Source: Cadophora sp. MPI-SDFR-AT-0126
Lineage: Eukaryota; Ascomycota; Leotiomycetes; Helotiales; Ploettnerulaceae
Assembly (NCBI GenBank): GCA_020747065.1
Contig: JAGMVK010000015.1
Location: forward strand, 744,001-808,000
Direction: 5' to 3'
Length of the DNA: 64,000 bases
Shown one piece after another: positions 1 to 14,926 of this stretch (the stretch's first letter is position 1; the number at the start of each line of letters is the position of its first letter). The notes below the pieces were generated by a model. That model worked only from the letters and a program-made list of their open reading frames with translations. It was not told where the DNA came from and ran no database searches. Made by a program: the position numbers and the translations under genes.

Positions 1-591
1 TCGTAGTAAAACATTACATTCGATGGTTGATTGACCACATCTACTATTGTTTACATATCGCTTGGTGAAATCAGGGGGCGAGTCTCGCTTAACTTTCCTT
101 GTGGGAAGCTGTGCTGTCCTGCAGACTTTCTGATGTGGGACATATTCTCTGGATACAGCCGCATTCTCAGTATGCAGATAATGATTGCTGCTGTAGAAAG
201 TCCTCCTATTTTGCTTTTCAACAGTCTGCTTAAGCAGATCCAAGTGGGGTAACACCTACTGCTAATAAAGAAAGCGGGTCCCTGAACACAGTAGGAAGCC
301 TTTGTTCTTATTTTCTTTGCTTGCACCTGCCGACCACCGGATGTCGATTTTCGATAAAGAGCTACACGATGTGGGTTCAGATGGCGTATCGCGTACTATC
401 ATCACAGGTTTCCGACCCTTGTTATTTCTAGCTGGACTCGTTGTAAACCGTTCTCAGCCTCTGCATCTATCCCTAGACACTATAATTTCAAGTTCACGAT
501 ATACAAGATGTCAACATCCTTCAACCTAGAGAGGCTCAAGTAATTCAACTACTGGCGAAGATACAGAGATCCAAACTCCGCGGATCTCAGC
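1..591. other. Left-edge non-coding stretch
   Basis: I see no convincing gene here. The open frames on both strands are short, lack recognisable motifs and overlap one another. It is the 5' flank of the first kinase-like relic. Confidence 0.5.
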
Positions 592-2322
592 ATGGTTGAG
601 CTGACGAGATGGTATCGCAGGGTCAGGCATACCCCGCCTATGTTTGGTCCCCCTCGAATTGCACGACGATCAATATTTTTATGGAGTCCTAGTACTGTCG
701 CACTGAAGCCACTTATTCCGAATGATGTCCTCATACGATCTTTCATGAGCAAGACAATTGCAGGTCTGCCTAGTGATCCTACGAAATGGAAGGGTATTCG
801 CTTCTTGGGGGACGGAGCTTCAGCTATGGCTGGTTTATGGGTGTGTATGTCAATCGGCCTGTCCCCAAGAATCAATGAAGCACATCTCTCAAAGTTCTTA
901 GAGTGATATAAGATACATAATACTGAATCATTGCCCCATATAGGGGAAGGCTCGTCGGATATTGCGGCTCCGCCATTCACGCAAGTTGTGGTCAAGGAAG
1001 CTCTCAGGGCTTCGCGCTCTCTTCGATATGAGAGGGACTTTCTGATTTCTTGCAACCGTTCAAGCTCTACACATCTGCTTAAGACACTCCAAGATTCAGA
1101 TGTCAACCGTGGCATGCATGAAGGTCTGGGACCGGAATGGAATGAGGCCCATCTCCGATTATTTCTCGAATATTGCTATCTTGAGTCGATGGAAGATCTT
1201 CTACACAAGAGAATAATAAAGTACGTCTCGAACGCGCCTTCAAGGCCGACACTTATATCGAACAGAAACAAAATCTTCACTGAAAAGAGTCTTTGGCTGA
1301 TTCTCAACTGTTTGGTAGATGATCTTCTTGAATGGAGTATGGATCCGAGTTCCAGAAAAACCCCCAAAACGGCCAGTCATAACATCCAGGTCGTAGAGAA
1401 GGATGGAATCCTATTATACACTTCGATATCAAACCAGAAAACATGTTTCTAGCAAAAGACGCCTTGCATCATTTTTCGCCGATATTCAAGGTCACAACAA
1501 TCTTTTCCCACATTCAAGGGCTCACGCTGACGCGAAGCAAAGTTTGCCGACTTCGGTCTAGCAGCGTATAATTTCCTGGACGATCCACTCACAGACGAGG
1601 AGAGAGAAGGTCTCAGATGACATGGCACCAAAGATCACTATCCAGCCGTTAGTAGACTGTTGTCCATATGCTCTGAGGTTGAGCAAAATTTTTCTAACCA
1701 GGATGTTTCATCAGGAACAATTCACCGAACAGTAGGACTTCTATGATTACAGGGAGTCCGAAGTCGCAGGACGATACAGTTTCGTTACGAATGTTTGGGG
1801 CGTTGGAGTCATCATGTATCAATTAGTCACATTATCGGAGGACCTTCCCAACCTTCTAGAACTTTTCCTCCCCAATTGGAATGTCGCGTTGAGCCAAAGT
1901 CCAACTTATGGACTGGACATCCGTGCCTACAACTACGGCCAGAGTTTAACTGATCTGATTTTTGAGTGCTTATCCGAGAAGCCAGGATGCAGACCAGATC
2001 TATTTGGGTTGAAAAACAGAGTGATTGATGGATACTCTGCTGCTCATGCTGCAGATACGAGCTTTGAGCCGTACTCGGACTTTCAACAACCTGAGCCGGT
2101 GCATGTAGATTATTCGGAACCCGAAGATCTTCTAGATGGACTATCTCACGTGTCACACTTACATCTCTCGCCATGGAATATATGAGTACAACATATGACA
2201 CTATAGGAAAAGATTACAGATTGGATGGATCAGTAGATGAGGTTAATCTGTGGTACCAGCTAGATATGTATTCCGAGCTTGCTGCATATATGGACCTAGA
2301 AGAATTTTTGAAAATCTCCTAA
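592..2322 (+). pseudogene. Degenerate protein-kinase-like gene (tandem copy 1)
   Basis: Spliced fragments keep the order of a kinase fold: a glycine-rich loop (WKGIRFLGDG, near 800), a beta-3 lysine (VVVKE, near 985), a catalytic loop HFDIKPENMFL (near 1418-1450), the metal-binding FADFGLAAY (near 1547-1570), then TNVWGVGVIMYQ (near 1790-1820) and an alpha-rich C-lobe ending near 2185. A frame-shifted tail may run to 2322. Two in-frame stops break the activation-segment region: TGA at 1618-1620 and TAG at 1733-1735. Aligned with the downstream copy, the TAG sits exactly where that copy has Trp (EQFTEQ*DF against EQFTPRWNF), so it looks like a TGG-to-TAG mutation. The gene is probably non-functional. 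The start and first introns are uncertain, and I do not recognise the specific kinase family. Confidence 0.6.
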
Positions 2323-2941
2323 CATAGATGGAGAACTCCTTCGGGGCATTGCCTATTTATCACGATCAAGAAGATATGTAGACGGCCTGGCCATGCACCA
2401 GAGTCCAGTTTCATACGAGAGCCAATCCAGATGCTCCTTGAGTTATATCCTCGTTGAAAATTCGGAAACAGTCACTTTGTTGGATTGAAAGCCTTAGGTC
2501 TGCCGTGCATCACATCAACGCTATTGGGAACGAAGAAAACCGCTTGCTTCATGGAATATAACACTGACCTTGTTGTTGCTCCAAGCCTCGTAGAAAGAAA
2601 TTGAACTTGGGCAAAGGCGTTCGCATTGATACGTGTCTTCAGCGCAGTATCTACGGGTATCAGCATCCATCCACTAAATTCTGCGAGATTTGAAGAGCAG
2701 ATGACACACGATATTGGGCAGCAACCTGATGCTGCCTCCTACAATCGGTGGCTTGAATACAATGATCCGACCGGCCATGCCGCCCCAGCTACTGCTGCAG
2801 AAATGAAAGTTAGTCTACGAGTCATAAACTCTTCTCGATGGTGATAAGTTCAAACCTGCTACATTAGATTAACATTTGCAGGAGCATTACAGACGTTAAC
2901 CATGTATTCCAACGGCTCGAGAAATTCCTCGGCGGAACATC
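2323..2941. other. Spacer between the two kinase-like copies
   Basis: No gene is recognised. The region may hold decayed 5' exons of the second kinase copy, because that copy lacks a clean start codon in frame with its glycine loop. Confidence 0.4.
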
Positions 2942-4684
2942 TTGCAAGGGCCACTTGCGCCAGTTTTTCCCTCCACCAGTAGTAGACCTCGCCCAACACG
3001 GCCCAAGTTTGGCAAGATTGTTGGACGAAAATGGGAATCCTCCCCTAAATTGGACTTACCGAACCGAAGAAATCTTTTATCTCATTGGAAAGGGGGAAAG
3101 ATTCTGGGGGAAGGAAATTATGGAATTGTTGCGTGATTTGAGTACGATTCTCTGGCTCCTGAACAACCCAAGGGCAAGAAGGTAGTAGTAAACGTCTCTT
3201 TTGCATCACCCTTCATTTTGATTGAAGGACCTGTGCATTATAATCTGACTGGTGGGGTAGGTTGTGGTAAAACAACTCCATGATACGGTTGACCAAGATA
3301 TTTTCTCGGAAGCATTAGACATGGCGGAATGTAGGCATTTCTCTTATACAAACCATATCGTGAGGCTGCTCACCGCTACGGACACGATTCAAGATGGATT
3401 ACGTCGGATTGTGATGGAGTACGTAAGTGGGATTTTAAGAACCCTGACATTCCAACTTGGAGTTGCAAGAGCCAGAGCTTCTCCCCATTTGAATGCCAAT
3501 ACCGAGTTTCCCCTCGACTAGTTTCCACAAGGATCCATGCACGGGCTACTTGGAAGGAGAATATCACGGTAGGACTATCATCTCTTTGGAGCCTTAGATA
3601 TATTGTTTAGTACTAACTTGCTTAATGAAATCTTCCATTTCAAGAAATAAATCTGTGGAGGATCTTTGAATGCTTAGTGGACGCCTGCAGTGTTCTGGAG
3701 TTTGGCCGAGAATTGACGTTGAGCATTGATCCCGAAGATCATGCAGCGATTGCAAGTCCAGTACCGAATTGGGACGTCCTTTTGCATTCGGATATCAAAC
3801 CCGAGAATAGTAAGTTGCTCCACGTTGGGCAAGAAGATAGCGGTGCTAATCTGAAAAGTTGTAATGGGAAATCGAAACAGAACCCACACAAGGACTCCAG
3901 TCTACAAAGTACGCTGTTCTGAAGCCTTGAATATCAACTCGCTAAGATTCTACACAGTTTACCGACTTTGGCTCTGCAAATAGATTACAAGAGGAGCCTG
4001 ATATTCAAATACTCGATGAGAGAAATGCGGAACTGCGAGAGTTTGGTACCCCGGGATATTTACGCCGGTATTTTCTCTCTATATAATACCACTGGTTGCG
4101 ATTTGGTTGACTTTCTGTTAGGAACAATTCACCCCACGGTGGAATTTTGAAAACTGGAGAGAGACCGAAATCGCAGGTGTTTACGGCTCCGCCACGAATA
4201 TTTGGGGAATTGGTGCAGTTATGTACCAGCAAGTGAACCGATAAACCTCTCACCGTTCGAGTTCATGTGTCTCTGTTAACATTAGGCCTATAGACTCGTA
4301 TGTCTGGATGAAGACCCTCCTAATCACTTATATCCGTTCACTCCTAACTATCAAATCAATGGAGCAGCTGCCAAGGGCAATACATACGGGTTTAACATCG
4401 AGGCGCAAAATTACTCGAACACCTTGAAACATATGATTCTCGAATGTTTGTATGAGAAGCCAGCTCACCGATGCAATCTCAGAGATATGAAATACATCAT
4501 AAACAGAGCCATAGACGATATCATCGAGAAGGATGGCGTCGAAGGAGATGACTGGGCTGATATACACTTGCCTCAACCGGGTGGCCAAGACATCTATCCG
4601 TGGCCTCTTGTTATTCAAGATCCCCTTCCTCCTCCTACTCCTCCTCCTCCTCCTCCTCCTGCGCCAGCTGCTGCTGTTCCATAG
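2942..4684 (+). pseudogene. Protein-kinase-like gene, probably inactive (tandem copy 2)
   Basis: Second copy of the same family as the gene at 592-2322. Visible pieces are GGKILGEGNYGIVA (glycine loop, near 3090-3133), KKVVVK / VVKQLHD (beta-3 lysine, across an intron near 3190-3262), LHSDIKPEN (catalytic loop, near 3783-3810), FTDFGSANRLQEE (DFG, near 3959-3995), EFGTPGY (activation loop, near 4040) and IWGIGAVMYQ (near 4200-4230). The last exon, about 4290-4684, ends in a proline-rich tail. An in-frame TGA at 3134-3136 directly follows the glycine loop, and the exon junction near 4070-4130 does not keep frame with the splice sites I can find. Both suggest decay, but a missed intron or sequence error could explain them. 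Substrate and role are unknown. Confidence 0.55.
4625..4660 (+). repeat. CTC trinucleotide tract coding polyproline
   Basis: A (CTC/CCT)n run of about 36 bp in the last exon of the second kinase-like gene. It codes a PPPTPPPPPPP tail just before the stop. Such tracts vary in length by replication slippage. Confidence 0.8.
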
Positions 4685-5458
4685 GGGCGCCTGTCCCAGT
4701 AGCTGCTGCCACTTACAGCTTCCAGTGTCAGTATGTCTATCCTGCTGATCATCCAAGAGCTGGACAGCAGTGTAAGAACAAAAGGAGACAGATTGCCTCG
4801 CCCCGCATACGCTGTGCAGTTCATCGCAACATTTGATCAATATCGAGACTCCCTTAATGTAGTAGTGGTGTTGATTATCTACAAACATAAGATTTCCAGG
4901 CCAAATAGGGCTTCTTATTGGCGTAATTAAATACCATCAGGGTTCAAAGTCAAGCCTAGTTTGGGGGCACTTTAGATTACGTGAAAAGTATCCAAGTCGT
5001 ACGCCTACATCAACAGCGGAAGTCGTGTAGCTCTCTAGCCTTTCAGCGTCTTCATCCTTCGAAGAAACCTGAAGAATTGAGAATGGCAACCTGCCTTTCT
5101 TCAAATGCCATACAGATTACCCTCTTGCGGGATCCAAGCATCTTATTTAGATTTGTGGATTGCCCAATGCCCGCAGATTCAGAAAGTGTTCGAGGCGACA
5201 AAAAGAATATCAACGCCGCTTCCCTCCCCTCCTACTAAAATCAGTAAGCATTTGAGTAACCAATTCAAGCACTAGTACTCACATGGCAGCTGCAGTGTCT
5301 CTCACGCACTAGCAAGGATCGGGCCGTCCTTCCTACATGGGCGCCTTATCAGGAGTCATCCGAACACTTGACGAACTTCGACGGTTTTATCATCACAACT
5401 TCAAAGATCGGTTCCTATCTTCTCAAACGCTCCATTAGCATCAATACCAGTAATATTA
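4685..5458. other. Intergenic, kinase relic to P450
   Basis: Nothing gene-like is recognised. It should contain the terminator of the kinase-like gene and the P450 promoter. No motif stands out. Confidence 0.4.
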
Positions 5459-7320
5459 ATGGAGACATCTCTCTCATCTGGGATCTTGTACCTGCTGGTA
5501 GCATTGCTTCTGGCAGGAAGCGGGGGTAGCAGCTTATCGCCTATTTTTCGGACCACTGGCACACATCCCCGGACCAAAGCTCGCTGCACTAACAGGATGG
5601 TACGAGACATATTTCGACTGCTTTAAAAAGGGAAGATACTGGATTGAAATTGAACGAATGCACAGACAATACGGTACCGATTTAACTCTATCTCGCTTCT
5701 CAACCCAGCTATCACTTACAACTCCAGGGCCGATTGTCCGCATCAGTCCATGGGAAGTGCACGTAAATGACCCAGAATGGAACGAACCATACAAGATCTC
5801 TTCCCGTGTTGATAAGTATCACTGGTATTACAAGTTCGTTGGAAGCTCTGATGCAGCATTCGGAACTGCAGATCATGAAATACATCGTGCACGACGAAAG
5901 GCACAACACAATTACTTCACTCAAGAGGCTGTGACACAATTTGACGAGAAATTGAATGTTATTTGCGACAAACTCAAATCAAGACTAGACGAGTTCAAGG
6001 GAACGGGTCAGCCTGTCAATCTGTCGAATGCTTTTCGATCCTTGGCAACAGATGTTGTGACAGAATACTGTTTTCACAAGTCGTACAATCTCCTCGACGA
6101 GCCGGACTTTGCAGCATCGTTTCAAAGAGCTATTCGCGATTTCCCTCAAATTGGCATTTGGCACAGACACTTTGGGTTGATTCTCGATATTTTTTCCGCG
6201 ATGCCAAGGTGGCTTGTGGCGATGATTGACCCTGCTGGAGTTTCTGTCCATGACTTCTTCAATGTAGGGCTGGAACATCCCATACGTCAAAGTAAATAGA
6301 AGAAGCCAAAAATCTTACCATAATTGTAGGATATTGTCGGCATCACCAACTCCATCGTCGCTTCACACGCCACCTCAGAAAAGGTAGTTCACAAGCCGAA
6401 TGCCATACACCAGATGTTAGAATCACCTACCCTAGCTGCGTCTGACAAAGCCGCATGGCGCCTTGCCCTAGAAGCTCGAACTTTCGTTGGCGCGGGCACA
6501 GAGACCACAGGCAATACTCTCACTGTGACGATTTTCCATCTTCTGGAGAATTCGGTAAAGTTTGAGACTCTTAAGACGGAGATCCAGAACGCCCAGAGAA
6601 AGTCGAAAGGCCGACTCGATTACCAGGAACTTCATCGCCTCCCATACTTGGTATGCATGCTTTTGAATCTGGATCACAAATTTATAGGCTTACTTTTAGC
6701 AGTCTTCTGTAGTTTTGGAAGGTCTTCGGTAAGCGAAAGATTGAGGAGAGGGACAGTCCAGATGACCGACAATCCCTCAAGCCTACTGACTTACAAGTAG
6801 TGTCTCCTCAAGTGTAGCTGGCAGACTTCCGCGAATCAACACACGTGAAGCCATCATGTATGGGAAGTACTCGATTCCTCCTGGAGTAAGTATTTGACTA
6901 ATGTACAGCCATCAAACCTCCCTTACACACTGCTGACTTCTCCAGACACCCGTTAGCATGACGCAGAAGCTGACTCACGATAATCCGGACATCTTCACCG
7001 ATCCTCGGAGCTTCAGACCAGAAAGGTGGTCTGATCCAACGCAGAGAAAGTTTCTGGAGAAACATCTGCAGCCGTTTGGTCGAGGTTCCAGGGCTTGTCT
7101 GGGTATCCAGTATGTTGTCCGAGACAATTTGTTTCTTTTATCTACACACTAACCATCTGAAAGCCTAGCATATGCCGAGTTATATCTCACAATTGCCATG
7201 GTCGTTGGAGGTTTTCACATGACCTTGTTTGACACTGTCAAGGAGGATATTGAGCAAGTCCATGACTTCTTTTCTCCGTTCCCCGAGTCAGTCAAGGGGC
7301 TGCGGGTAACAGTGGACTGA
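5459..7320 (+). CDS. Cytochrome P450 (trichodiene-oxygenase-like group)
   Basis: Heme-thiolate monooxygenase, normally ER-anchored. Exons that keep frame are ..5673, 5728-6263, 6330-6650, 6700-6728, 6798-6885, 6946-7109 and 7164-7320. They encode the proline hinge HIPGPKLAALTGWYE, then PIVRISPWEVHVND, the I-helix FVGAGTETTGNT (oxygen-binding AGTET), the ExxR motif EGLR (formed by the 29-nt exon plus the next), the PERF-type FRPERW, and the heme loop FGRGSRACLG with its Cys ligand. The 5' end is a problem. A hydrophobic stretch (SGILYLLVALLLAG) lies in a different frame from the hinge and the frames meet at a GGGGG run near 5522-5526, while the ATG at 5459 is in yet another frame. Either a first intron was missed or the anchor is frameshifted. 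It has no obvious biosynthetic partner. The substrate is unknown. Confidence 0.85.
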
Positions 7321-7554
7321 TTATGCGAGCTATCAATGCGTCACGATTGCTTCAAGTATTGTTTTGGAGCCGGTAGATGATATCTCAGGGATGGATACAG
7401 GCTGGCCCCGAGAGAATGTTGTGGCCTCCCTCCTCAGCCACTACGTTAGGATAGTGTATGCGCCTGTCAAGGACTGCAGATATTGCTTGATGATGAACAA
7501 GAATATTTACAACATGTGACATTTTCATAGGTCATAGAAGGCTATTTACAATAT

Positions 7555-9439
7555 CTACACTTTTCCAGCCCCATTTAAATCCCCATCAACGTCTACCGTC
7601 ACAACCCCTTTCTTAATCCTCCTCGCTGGGATCCTCCTCTCATACGCAATATCAATCTCCTCAATAGTCATACTCATCGTTTCCGGCACCAAGAAGAACG
7701 CACCCACAATAAGTAGCAGACTCGTGCCCGCAAAAATAAAACCCGTTCGTGCACCGAGATTGCCCGAATCGACGTTGTAGATGTAAGGTACGATGAAGGT
7801 GGTGAGCCAGGTCGAGAAGGTCTGCATTACGATGGCAATGGACATGGTTTTGCCGCGGAGTCGGTAGCTGGAGAGTTCGGCGGCGATGGGCCAGCCGAGA
7901 CCTTGGAGGAGGGAGGTTTGTAGGGAGATCAGGACGTTCCTGGATCATTGTTAGTATGTTTGTTGACTCTGATCGCAACAGTAATGTGGGGAGTGTGCTT
8001 ACATCAAGACAGCGATAGCCCAGAGTGAGGCATTGCCAGGCGAATAGTATAGTGCGCCGACGATGAGCATGATAACGAAGTTGATGATACATCCCGCAAT
8101 GAACCCAATTCTTCTGGAGATCTTGTTCATAATGAACCAGCTCGACACGATAATGATACAAGCTAATCCGAAACCGCCGATAGAGACATCGAAGGCGTGG
8201 ATAGCGGGCAGGCCGGCGATGATGAGGAAATAGATAGACTGTGCGAGAAATGCAGCTCCGCCCCAATTGGAAGCTGTGTAGAGGAATATCACCGTGAGCG
8301 TTCGCTTTAGATCCTTGCTCTTGAAGCACTCAAAGTAGGTTCCGCTCTCGAGGGAATGGTTGGACTTTTCCTCACGGATGGTCTTGATGAGATAGGCGAG
8401 TCGGGCGTCTACGTCGTCTTTATTGCCGTAGATGCGGGTCATCACGGAGTGTGCTTTGCCTAAGCGGCCGTTGTTAATCAGGAAGATGGGAGACCTGGCG
8501 ATTTATTAGTAAATTGTTATGTTTGGAGAAGTAGAAATTGACGTACTCTGGGTCAACGCAAATACTATCATCAAGAGACCTCCGAATGCCCATTGTATCG
8601 CGAAAACATGGCGGAAGGCAATTGGGTGAATATTGGGAACGAAAGTGCGAATGATACCGAGCGCAACTCCTTGCATGAAAACTGTGAACAGGACCAAACC
8701 GGATTGGATTGGTGCTCGAAGTTTGATTGGTGCAACCTATTGATGATCAGCTTGACGTCCGAAAGCTTCTTGATATAGCTTACCTCAGACGCATAACTCG
8801 TAGCAGTAGCCATGGCAGCGCCAATTCCCAGACCAACTACCATTTTCCCCGCGAGTAGAGATCCTCTGCTGACACTTGTATATTGGACAGCCGTGCCTAT
8901 CATAGTCAGAGCGCCGGCTCCGACAGCAGGCCACTTTCGTCCGAATCGATCTAGAATGAAGCCCACGAAGAATGCTCCAAATGCTTGTGCAAGTGCAGAC
9001 ATTGCGGTCCAGAGTGATGTCCACTGTTTTGATCAGTATAGTTACATCGACTGGACTGGACGAAACCATACTTTGGAAGGCAGGTATGGACCGGTAGGAC
9101 CAATATCTCCAAAATATATGAAGAATGCCGGCATGGAAATGCTTGCGCCATTGACCACAGTATCGTAACCAAACAGCATACCAGCTGTGAAAGATACAGT
9201 GCCTATCGTTTGTTGAGCTACAGTATTCTGACAGTTTAGAGAAGTGACTTACAGATTAGAAGGGCTCTCCAATGCAGTTTGGTCGTTTCCCAAACCCCCA
9301 AGCTCCTTTCCTCCTCCATCATAATAGTTCCGCGTTGCGCCAAGGCATGGTCGTCGAATCGGGATGTACTCTCTACATACGACGGTGCTTGTTCCATCTG
9401 CTCGACCTCTGGAGACATGTCTTTGGTATCGTGGCTCAT
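7555..9439 (-). CDS. MFS sugar transporter (alpha-glucoside permease-like)
   Basis: Proton-coupled sugar uptake protein of the plasma membrane, from the 12-helix fungal sugar-porter family. It starts with MSHDTKDMSPEVEQ at 9439 and has several short introns. Family signatures: GMLFGYDTVVNG in the first helix, LDRFGRK in the loop after helix 2, GKMVVGLGIG, a long central loop around YGNKDDVDARL, GWPIAAELSSYRLRGK, and the C-terminal VPETMSMTIEEID. The usual PESP motif before the central loop reads STSPIFLI if the intron near 8495-8546 is spliced as I infer. The gene is divergent from the GH43 gene at 10210, which has no secretion signal, so the transporter probably imports the oligosaccharide that enzyme cleaves. 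The exact sugar is not visible from sequence. Confidence 0.88.
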
Positions 9440-11915
<2,476 letters not shown>

Positions 11916-12514
11916 AATGATGCCATGAAATCATTTGGAACTAGTAAGATTGGCTCTTTCGCTAATCTTAATGAAGGAATCTTAATTACAAGGCATCGGA
12001 ATTTTACTTGCACGGCCGAAGCGAGCTAGTCCTCCTTCCCGGGTGCGGTACAATAGTGCTCCCGTCCGAGGTCGCTGCGTCCCTGTGCTATCTAGAACTA
12101 AAAGCAGTAAGTAAAGTTTAGTAGGATCTTGAACGTTGTAAAAAAAAAGTACACCCTAGTAGAGTTTACTACTTCGGCGCGCGTCTGCTTGTCAGTCAGA
12201 ACGGCATAGAATTGTCCCTTTCACGGGCGACTAAACCGCATAAGCCAGGAAGATGCAGGATGCTCTAAATTTGCGGATGAATTGTATACCGCCGCCCGCT
12301 TCATGATATGTTAATGAATTTCCTACAAGGAATCCATAAAACTCTGTTTCAAAGTCTTGCGTTGGTATATAACAAAGCATTCGCTTGATCCTTCCTCCAT
12401 GTTCTTCTGCTCAGATTTTCCCAACAACTTAACTACATCACCACAATCTCGAGAATCGTCTTGAATAATTATCATAAAGACATAAGCTTTTTGTATTTTT
12501 CAAAGACTTGAATA
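11916..12514. other. Intergenic with TATA element
   Basis: No gene is seen. A TATATAA at 12366-12372 lies about 143 nt upstream of the next ATG, followed by a pyrimidine-rich leader typical of fungal core promoters. Confidence 0.45.
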
Positions 12515-13622
12515 ATGTCTCTCAAGAACATTGCGATCGTCGGGGTATGCTCATCCTATCTTTTGATATTGCTCAACAGTCATCTTAACAAACGACACAG
12601 GCGAGCGGGAACATCGGCAGAGGCATCCTGCCCACACTACTAGAGTCAGATCTGAATATCACCCTTCTCACTCGAACAAGCTCAGCAGCCAAATTCCCAG
12701 CCGGCGCCAGTGTGGTCCCCAGCGACTTTACCCTGGCATCTCTAAAGAGTGCATTTCAAGGGCAAGATGCAGTCATTAGCTGTATTCCCATCACAGCACT
12801 TGGAGATCAGGCTGTACTTATTGAAGCTGCCATCGCAGCAGGAGTGAAGAGATTTATTCCGAGCGAGTATGGCTCGGATTCTTCGGTAGGCATTACCTCC
12901 TCAATTACATGGCTTCTTGTTTGTAGAATTGAACACTGAAAAGTCATTCTTCAGAACCCAGCAGTCATAGCGGCAGTCCCCTTCTTCGAAGCAAAGCAGA
13001 AGTACCTGGAGTATTTGAAGACCAAGCAGGACATGATCACCTGGACTGCCTTGATCACAGGACCATTCTTCGACTGGGTACATAAGAATCAATGACATTC
13101 ATGGCACCTGACACAGATCTCTCTTGTCACTGACTTTATAAACCATAGGGTTTAGCTCAAGGCTTCATAGGCTTCAATCTCGCCACCAAAAGCGCACTGC
13201 TCGTCGATGGTGGCGAGACCAAATTCACGACCTCAACTGTCGCTCAGATCGCGCGTTCACTGATCGCTATTCTCAATCACGCAGAACAAACAGCCAATAA
13301 GCTTGTCTTCGTCGAATCGTTCACCACTACCCAAGTTCAAGTTCTTGGTGCCTTGGAAAAAGTGACAGGCGAGAAGTGGAATGTTAGCCATGCCCAAGCG
13401 GCCGATATCCGCTCCGAAGGTTTTAAGGCCATGGCTGAGGGTGATTTGGTGGGTGGCGGTGTGAAGGTTATTACTACAATCGTGCTTGGCAAAGAAGCGC
13501 TGGAGGATCATCGAGGGGTTGAAGGAGGTATCTGGAATGATAAGTTAGGTCTGGTGATGGAAAATGTAGAGGAGGAAGTTAGCAAGGTTTTGGAATTCGT
13601 CGCCAGGGTTGGTGAGAAATAG
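12515..13622 (+). CDS. NmrA-like / isoflavone-reductase-type NAD(P)-binding protein
   Basis: Atypical short-chain dehydrogenase-fold protein of the NmrA/PCBER group, which are reductases or redox sensors. Exons 12515-12544, 12601-12885, 12955-13077 and 13149-13622 give 303 residues. The N-terminus MSLKNIAIVG|ASGNIGRGIL, with the first intron inside it, is a Rossmann dinucleotide loop of GxxGxxG type. It continues with LLTRTSSAAKFPAG, VISCIPITALGDQ and GVKRFIPSEYGSD, all typical of the group, then ITGPFFDWG. No catalytic YxxxK is expected in NmrA-type members. It is convergent with the SDR at 13821-14926. Substrate unknown. Confidence 0.87.
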
Positions 13623-13820
13623 ACAGAACATTGTTATTGTTCTTTGAAACAGATGTCTAGCTCATCAGTATTTATTTTCAAGTACAACGATTCGCATCAG
13701 GATATCGAAACAAGCTAAAGCTAAAATTACAAGAGAATTGTTCCAAAAGGAGAAATTACTGACAAGACTATTTCCCATCTGCCAAAATTATTCTCATCCC
13801 GCCAAACACTCATAACATAA

Positions 13821-14926
13821 TCAGATGTTATTCGTGATACCGGGTTGTATTTGTTCCAAGATAGCCATCAGCTCTTTATGTACTCGCTCCTGAGCAGCTG
13901 CTCCCTCTTTGCTTCTCACAAATGCACTCGGCTCCTTGACCTTACACTCGCTCATGTACTGCCCGTCACTCTCTGGGCCCGCGGCACAAGAATGTACCAA
14001 TGTGCGACCACCAACCTCTGTCGTTCGTGCTATCATTGCCTTTGCAAAGGTGAAGAAGTATTTAGTCATTCCCTAAACGACAGAAGGCATTAGGCACACA
14101 ATATATCGATGAGAGGAAAGTGCTGGGGAGGTTGGACCATACCTCAACATCCTTGCCTAGTTCCGAATGACACAAACCGGGATTGACAGTGTTAATAATT
14201 ACAGGTGTTGATGCATTTGGACCTTGCTTTATCGCAGCAGATATGGATCTGACCAGGAGAACTTCGAGGAGTTTGGAAGTGTTATATCGATCGGCCATGT
14301 ACGACGACTTGTTCTTCTTCAACGCTTCAAAGATTGAAGGTTCTTTACGCTCCGCAAATTTGGCCTGCGATTTGATCAGTATCTGATTCAGTCAGACATG
14401 AGATGCAAATAAATCATACATCTTCGTGTAGAATTGAGCTTGTGACCGTCACTCTTGGTGTCATCCCCGTCGTCTGCTTGGATTTCCTCAGCAAGGGAAG
14501 CAGGCTTAGAATCAGGAGAAATGTTCCAATGACGTTCACGGTGATGGTAATCTCAGTGCCTTCCGCACTGTCGTATGCGGTGTTCAGGATTCCAGCATTC
14601 GCAAGTAGGACATCGAGTCTATCCAGCGAGCTACATTTCTCGGCGAATGCTTTGATGGACTCATAATTCGACATGTCGATCTGCCAGACCTCCACGACAT
14701 TCTTCTTTCCCGTCGTCTCTTCAATCGATGCCTTCGCAACTTCTCCTTTCTTGACTGAACGGACTGCGAGAATCACTTTGGCGGCATCGAGACGGACGAA
14801 ATGTCGTGCAGCTTCTAGACCTAGACCGGTGTTTGAACCGGTCACGATGATGGTTTGGCCGGAGAAGGATTGCGTTGGAATTGGAATTGTTTGCATCTGG
14901 GCGCGAAGTGCGGCGAGTCCAGTCAT
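13821..14926 (-). CDS. Short-chain dehydrogenase/reductase (SDR)
   Basis: Classical-SDR-like NAD(P)-dependent oxidoreductase. It starts MTGLAALRAQMQT at 14926. Motifs in order: cofactor loop TGSNTGLG (about residue 30), the Asp of QIDMSNYESI, structural LLANAGI (NAG), catalytic Ser in VTVTSS, and YNTSK (Tyr and Lys of YxxxK) in the second exon at 14062-14322, followed by NTVNPGLCHSEL. Two introns are inferred, near 14323-14413 and 14069-14130. This layout matches fungal retinol-dehydrogenase/WW-domain-oxidoreductase-type SDRs. There is no signal peptide. The gene ends about 200 nt from the convergent NmrA-like gene, so the two may share a terminator region. Substrate unknown. Confidence 0.88.
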
